A stretch of DNA of 64,000 nucleotides from Paenibacillus sp. OK003 (GTDB lineage Bacteria; Bacillota; Bacilli; Paenibacillales; Paenibacillaceae): assembly GCF_900109515.1 (NCBI RefSeq), contig NZ_FOBD01000014.1, positions 1-64,000 of the forward strand. Direction: 5' to 3'. Both the position numbers and the translations under genes were made by a program. The notes beneath the pieces are model-generated. The model saw only the letters and a list, made by a program, of their open reading frames with translations, was not told the origin of the DNA and did not search any database. This document shows, one piece after another, positions 60,262-64,000 of this stretch. The first letter of the stretch is position 1, and each line of letters begins with the position of its first letter.

Positions 60262-60356
60262 ATCCTCACCTCGTCAAAAAGTATAGGGAGAACAGCGACA
60301 ATACCCTTACCGTCGAACCAGGTGCTGACAGCAGCCAACCAGTGGAGAAAAAATAG
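60213..60356 (+). CDS. overlapping 47-aa ORF after the excisionase-like gene
   Basis: GGGAGGTG stands a few bases before ATG 60213. The protein reads MRARWLADQGIEAVLVNPHL, then VKKYRENSDNTLTVEPGADS. It overlaps the previous gene by 49 bp in another frame. The good ribosome binding site supports it; no family recognised. Hydrophilic C-terminus, no membrane segment. Confidence 0.5.
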   Translation: MRARWLADQGIEAVLVNPHLVKKYRENSDNTLTVEPGADSSQPVEKK

Positions 60357-60407
60357 TCGGGTCATAGATCGTAACAGAAAGGGACAGATACAAATATGAA
60401 ATGAGGA

Positions 60408-60452
60408 AGCCTCCAAAATCTCAGTGAGAGTTGTGTTGGAGGCTATATTTTC
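60408..60452 (+). terminator. terminator after the HTH pair
   Basis: AGCCTCCAA (60408-60416) pairs with TTGGAGGCT (60436-60444), followed by ATATTTTCTT. Confidence 0.75.
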
Positions 60453-60518
60453 TTATAATTCGTATTCCATAGTGCAAAAATCAAAAAAATGGCTCTAAAA
60501 TAAACGGCATGAGGCAGG

Positions 60519-61634
60519 CTAAAAGATCCTATGGCTCCAGCCGTTAAGCTTGGCGAATGCCTCTACGAAGTAATAGTCTCCGTATATAAGCGATACGTTG
60601 ATGTTGGCGTTCTGAGGCTTATGTCCGGTGCCTTGGAGAAGAATCGCTTCATGGTCCGGATTGTCCCAGGTCGCATAATGCTCGCTAAGTGAATACAGGA
60701 TTCTCTCGGCAGCCGCGTTATAGATCCTGCGTTCCGCGGATGGAACCAGCTCAGCAAGTTCTAGCAGACCGGATGCTGCGATCGCGGCAGCGGAAGTATC
60801 GCGCGGCTCGTTTTCTATGTTTTCTACGCGGAAATCCCAATACGGCACATAATCTTCCGGCAGGGCAGCGACAAAGTAATGCGCTACCCGCTTTGCCGCG
60901 TGCAAATAACGCTCAAGTCCGGTGCATCGGTAAGCAATCGCGAGGCCATAAAGTGCCCAGGCATTGCCTCGGCTCCACGCCGAGGAGCCGGACAAGCCTT
61001 GACCGCCCAGCGGTTCAATAAACGCGCCCGTTTCTGGATCAAAAGATAAAATATGACATACCGAACCGTCCTCGCGAACGGCGTAACGGAGGAAGGTGTC
61101 CGCGTGACGTATCGCGATATGCTTGTAACGCGGGTCGCCGGTTGTGCGGCTTGCCCAGAACAACAGGGGGATATTCATCATGCAATCAACAATGGCCCAG
61201 CCGAGCGCCTCTTGCCCGTTCCACGCACGAATAAACTCGCCATTCACGTTGAAGCGTCCCGCGAGGAAGTTTGCCGCCTCCAAGCCGTTTCGCAGACCTT
61301 CCTGATCGCCCGTTAATTCGTATTTGATGACAGCAGTCGGCAGAAACTGAAAGCCGACATCGTGATGCAATTGTACGGGATGCTCGCGGAAGCAGCGCTG
61401 CAGCTTGGCGTCCCATTCCCAAGCAGCTGCCTTGAATGACTCTTTTCCTGTTGCATCATGCATAACCCAGAGCAGGCCGGGCCAGAAGCCGGACGTCCAC
61501 CAGTTATCGTCTGTACTGTCATAGCTGCCGTTGGCTTTTGCCACATGGGGCGTTTTATCCCCAATTTGGTTTATCATGCGCTTTACCTTTTTGGTTAATT
61601 GCGCCAATGTTTTCTCTTTATATGCCTGATTCAT
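60519..61634 (-). CDS. glycoside hydrolase family 88 (unsaturated glucuronyl hydrolase)
   Basis: A 371-aa cytosolic enzyme that removes the unsaturated uronic acid from oligosaccharides made by polysaccharide lyases. The family fold is visible: DDNWWTSGFWPGLLWVMHDA, HHDVGFQF with Asp92 and GWAIVDCMMN with Asp150, which match the Asp88/Asp149 pair of Bacillus UGL. SAWSRGNAWALYGLAIAY and DTSAAAIAASGLLELA follow. No signal peptide. Divergent from an AraC regulator, which likely controls it. Confidence 0.9.
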   Translation of the reverse strand: MNQAYKEKTLAQLTKKVKRMINQIGDKTPHVAKANGSYDSTDDNWWTSGFWPGLLWVMHDATGKESFKAAAWEWDAKLQRCFREHPVQLHHDVGFQFLPTAVIKYELTGDQEGLRNGLEAANFLAGRFNVNGEFIRAWNGQEALGWAIVDCMMNIPLLFWASRTTGDPRYKHIAIRHADTFLRYAVREDGSVCHILSFDPETGAFIEPLGGQGLSGSSAWSRGNAWALYGLAIAYRCTGLERYLHAAKRVAHYFVAALPEDYVPYWDFRVENIENEPRDTSAAAIAASGLLELAELVPSAERRIYNAAAERILYSLSEHYATWDNPDHEAILLQGTGHKPQNANINVSLIYGDYYFVEAFAKLNGWSHRIF

Positions 61635-61743
61635 TTTGTAGTAAGCCTCCTCGTTGACCCATGATTGTGGTTAAGCTGCTTGCTATCATTATAGTCTCTG
61701 ACAAATGGGCAAAGTTACGCTACAATGGTTAAAAATGTTGTTC

Positions 61744-61770
61744 TGTTGACTTTGTTGACTTTGTTGAAAT
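61744..61770 (+). promoter_or_regulatory. three direct repeats before the AraC gene
   Basis: Three near-copies of a 9-mer, TGTTGACTT, TGTTGACTT and TGTTGAAAT, back to back, ending at the ribosome binding site of the regulator. AraC proteins commonly bind direct repeats; the arrangement suggests autoregulation. Binding is not shown. Confidence 0.4.
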
Positions 61771-61785
61771 AAAGGGGTGCAGTCA

Positions 61786-62649
61786 GTGAAGGGGACGCTG
61801 TTTCAGGAAATGGACTACGGGGGACTATCTTTTCTTTGGTCGTACCGCAACTGGTCGCAGCAAGATTTCGAGGGGTATTATCATTGGCATCGGGGCTTCG
61901 AGGTGTTGGCTGTGCATCAGGGACACGGCTCGGTTACCGTCAATCAGAAGACGTACGAGCTTAAGCCCGGCATGCTGTTTTATTTCAAGCCCTATCAGCT
62001 GCATAATGTCTATGTGGAAGTGGATGAAAGCCGGCCTTATGAACGCAGCGTCTTTCATTTCGACCCTGTATTTATGAAGAGCTACTTAAAGCCGTTTCCG
62101 GCTCTATATGACGTCTATAAACGTATGCTTCAAGGGCTTATCGCTTTGCAGGGCATAGATATGTTCGATTGCAATGAAGAGTTGAATGCCGCTTGCTCCG
62201 CATTCCAGAATAGTCTGCTCGCTTCCTCCGCCAGCAGCAAGGATGAGCAGAGCGCGCTTTATTTGTTGAAGGTGCTGTCGTTAATTATACGAAAGGTTAT
62301 TCCGGGGCCCAAGCAGGAGGAACATATGAAGCCGATTCGCCAATCGGAACGTGTTATGGTATGGATTGAACATCATTACGGGGAGCCCTTTCAGCTGGAG
62401 CTGCTTGCGGACGAGCTCCACATGTCAAAATCTTATTTGTCCCGGCTGTTTCGGCAAGAGACGGGTAGCAATATTACGGGCTATTTGACAGCCCGCAGAA
62501 TGCAGCAGGCTTGCAGTCTGCTTCAAACGACGAACAAATCCGTAGAAGTGATTGGCGAGCAAGTAGGCTTTACAAGCACCTCTTATTTTATTAGCCTGTT
62601 CAAACGAATTATGGGCGTGTCTCCGCATCAATACCGCCTGAAGCTGTAG
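61786..62649 (+). CDS. AraC family regulator of the GH88 cluster
   Basis: A 287-aa regulator, starting with GTG at 61786 (AAAGGGG 8 bases upstream). The N-terminal cupin part (HWHRGFEVLAVHQGHGSVTV, LKPGMLFYFKPYQLHNVYVE) senses a sugar, the C-terminal AraC domain is QLELLADELHMSKSYLSRLF with VEVIGEQVGFTSTSYFISLF. It is divergent from GH88 and beside another AraC gene. Confidence 0.9.
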   Translation: MKGTLFQEMDYGGLSFLWSYRNWSQQDFEGYYHWHRGFEVLAVHQGHGSVTVNQKTYELKPGMLFYFKPYQLHNVYVEVDESRPYERSVFHFDPVFMKSYLKPFPALYDVYKRMLQGLIALQGIDMFDCNEELNAACSAFQNSLLASSASSKDEQSALYLLKVLSLIIRKVIPGPKQEEHMKPIRQSERVMVWIEHHYGEPFQLELLADELHMSKSYLSRLFRQETGSNITGYLTARRMQQACSLLQTTNKSVEVIGEQVGFTSTSYFISLFKRIMGVSPHQYRLKL

Positions 62650-62687
62650 CGGGGAGCAGCGGTAATAGAATAGCTGCTTCGTTCCAA

Positions 62688-63533
62688 TTAAGGATTCTCT
62701 GCCTTGTGAAGCCGGTTCCGAGCGCGGTATTTGCTGGGACTGGCGTGAAAATGAGCCCGGAAGGCGCGGCAGAAATAAGGATAGCTGCGAAACCCGGAGG
62801 CTTCGGCGATATCTTCCAGTTTCATGTCGCTGTATAGAATTCTCTCTGAGGCAATAGACAGCCTGATCTCAATGACATAACGCATTGGAGATTGCCCGAA
62901 CGCTTGCTTGAACAAGTGGGAGGCTGTCGATACGCTGATGCCATAACGTTCTGCGATATGGCTCAGCGTCAGCGGCTCGGTAGCATGCTTCTCCAAATAC
63001 TGCTTCATTTTGTAAGGAATGTTGAGCTCCGGCCTGGAGGCCGGAGCCGTCTGCTTCCGTACTACATACCTCTCGATAGTTAGACATAAAACTTTGATCA
63101 AGGCGTCCATCATTTCTGCATTTTCCCCATGAATATTCCGCTTCTCATACATTAGTTTTCTCCACAATGCCAAGAAGTCTTCCGTCGTATCCAGATGAAC
63201 CTTGCTTGGAAAATCATTTCTGCTGCACCACTGCTGAACCCATGCCTGGCTGCAGAATAAGTAGTAATCGGCGCTCTCAATTGGCTGAGAGGCTTCAGTG
63301 TCTTTATCGGCCTCAACCACTAACCGGTAGTATTCTCCTGGCTTGCGGATGATCAGATCGCCGGGCTGCACAACATGTGACTCATTGTTAATCTCGACAC
63401 GGCATGTTCCTTTTACCTGGAAGCGCAGGAGCAAGCGATTGTCGGCTGTGCCCTTTTGCAAGGAACCGGTGAATGGAGACGTATGATGAGAATAACCGAT
63501 CAACAGGCAATCGATCCACGATGAGTCTATCAT
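62688..63533 (-). CDS. AraC family transcriptional regulator
   Basis: A 281-aa regulator. Sensor part LLLRFQVKGTCRVEINNESHVVQPGD, DNA-binding part LSHIAERYGISVSTASHLFK and LEDIAEASGFRSYPYFCRAF. Faces the first AraC gene (tail to tail) and is divergent from the isomerase gene, which it could control. The ribosome binding site is GGAGG (reverse of CCTCC at 63543). Confidence 0.9.
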   Translation of the reverse strand: MIDSSWIDCLLIGYSHHTSPFTGSLQKGTADNRLLLRFQVKGTCRVEINNESHVVQPGDLIIRKPGEYYRLVVEADKDTEASQPIESADYYLFCSQAWVQQWCSRNDFPSKVHLDTTEDFLALWRKLMYEKRNIHGENAEMMDALIKVLCLTIERYVVRKQTAPASRPELNIPYKMKQYLEKHATEPLTLSHIAERYGISVSTASHLFKQAFGQSPMRYVIEIRLSIASERILYSDMKLEDIAEASGFRSYPYFCRAFRAHFHASPSKYRARNRLHKAENP

Positions 63534-63672
63534 TTGCTGTCACCTCCAAGTGAGTAAACTATTTCTACTATCATCAATGTTGCAAAATAAGTCAACAAGC
63601 AGAGAATCGGATATTCACTTCTAAATCAATTGTCACTATACTGGGGATTAATTAAGTAAAGGAGATGGTAGT

Positions 63673-64000
63673 TTGTTAAAAGATAAGATTGCGATTCAAT
63701 TGTATACGCTTCGCGAGGAATGCCATGTAGATTTCCCGGGAGTTCTTCGTAAAATAAGTCAAATTGGCTATGGCGGTGTACAGTTTGCGGGTTTTCAAGG
63801 CTATGACCCGCAGGAACTCAAAGGGGTTTTGGACGAAGTTGGATTGAAGACCGCGGGCATGCATGTTGGCTTCCATGACATTGTTGCAAACACAAGCAAA
63901 GTGGTCTCGGACGCCAGGCTGTTCGGCACACGGGATATTATTTGCCCAAGTATTCCAGCTGAACTGCGAAATGAAGGCGGATACAAACAACTGAAGAAAG
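63673..64000 (+). CDS. sugar-phosphate isomerase/epimerase (AP-endonuclease-2 fold), partial
   Basis: Starts with TTG after AAAGGAGATGG. The first 109 residues (LKDKIAIQLYTLREECHVDF, then VLRKISQIGYGGVQFAGFQG, KTAGMHVGFHDIV) fit xylose-isomerase-like TIM-barrel proteins. The gene runs past the window end, so length and active site are incomplete. It probably belongs to the same carbohydrate cluster as GH88. Confidence 0.85.
   Translation, partial: MLKDKIAIQLYTLREECHVDFPGVLRKISQIGYGGVQFAGFQGYDPQELKGVLDEVGLKTAGMHVGFHDIVANTSKVVSDARLFGTRDIICPSIPAELRNEGGYKQLKK

Noticed and set aside
1..64000. CRISPR array
   Set aside because: No short regularly spaced identical repeats with unique spacers exist; the repeats seen are adjacent tandem units or dispersed elements.

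Overview
The window reads as a chromosome segment of a Paenibacillus-type Firmicute (Bacillales). The signs are a Bacillus-order purine operon (purEKBCSQLFMNHD) with PurBoxes and a guanine riboswitch, strong AGGAGG-type ribosome binding sites with many TTG/GTG starts, SLH and copper-amine-oxidase stalk surface proteins, YerC, YerB, DUF47-Pit, a FapR operator before fabH, and several AraC regulators. The genus call is an inference from gene content; no 16S is present.

Layout. 1-210: 3' end of a 5S rRNA gene and its terminators. 0.3-9.3 kb: FMN reductase, fabH under a FapR operator, an SLH protein, a secreted amidase, topB, a 45-aa protein, a DUF1294 membrane protein and a universal stress protein. 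9.4-25 kb: the complete pathway from PRPP to IMP plus purB, on the + strand, preceded by two inverted PurBoxes, a promoter and a guanine riboswitch. The operon is interrupted by structured repeats in four gaps and by a GC-rich tandem array between purF and purM. 25.6-28.4 kb: two CNNM/CBS membrane paralogues that share a hairpin between ribosome binding site and TTG start. 28.7-32.6 kb: mhqO-mhqD (quinone/electrophile defence) and ilvA with a GNAT gene. 32.7-38.5 kb: secreted proteins (one with about seven fibronectin-like repeats) and an AraC regulator. 38.7-50 kb: mostly membrane and household genes (DUF1129, hydrolase, DODA dioxygenase, DoxX, YerB, DUF47-pit, corA, an AlkD-like protein, a YqfQ-like protein). 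50.6-58.2 kb: yerC, cbiX, a TetR/ketopantoate-reductase-like pair, DUF4395, a necrosis-inducing NLP toxin, dagK and rlmCD. 58.2-60.5 kb: an AT-rich accessory patch at the rlmCD 3' end, with a direct repeat of that gene end, a 34-aa hydrophobic peptide gene, a pentapeptide-repeat protein, an excisionase-type HTH gene and an overlapping 47-aa ORF. 60.5-64 kb: a carbohydrate cluster (GH88 unsaturated glucuronyl hydrolase, two AraC regulators, the start of a sugar-phosphate isomerase).

The most unusual signal is a dispersed intergenic element of about 125-160 bp, with five fuller and two half copies on the + strand and one inverted copy. Each fuller copy folds into the same long imperfect stem, and the arms vary in a compensatory way between copies. 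Other points for follow-up are the purF-purM tandem array, in which every 74-76 bp unit is almost fully self-complementary, the shared hairpin in the CNNM start regions, the micropeptide/pentapeptide patch at a probable integration site, and a cluster of DnaA-box-like nonamers around corA.
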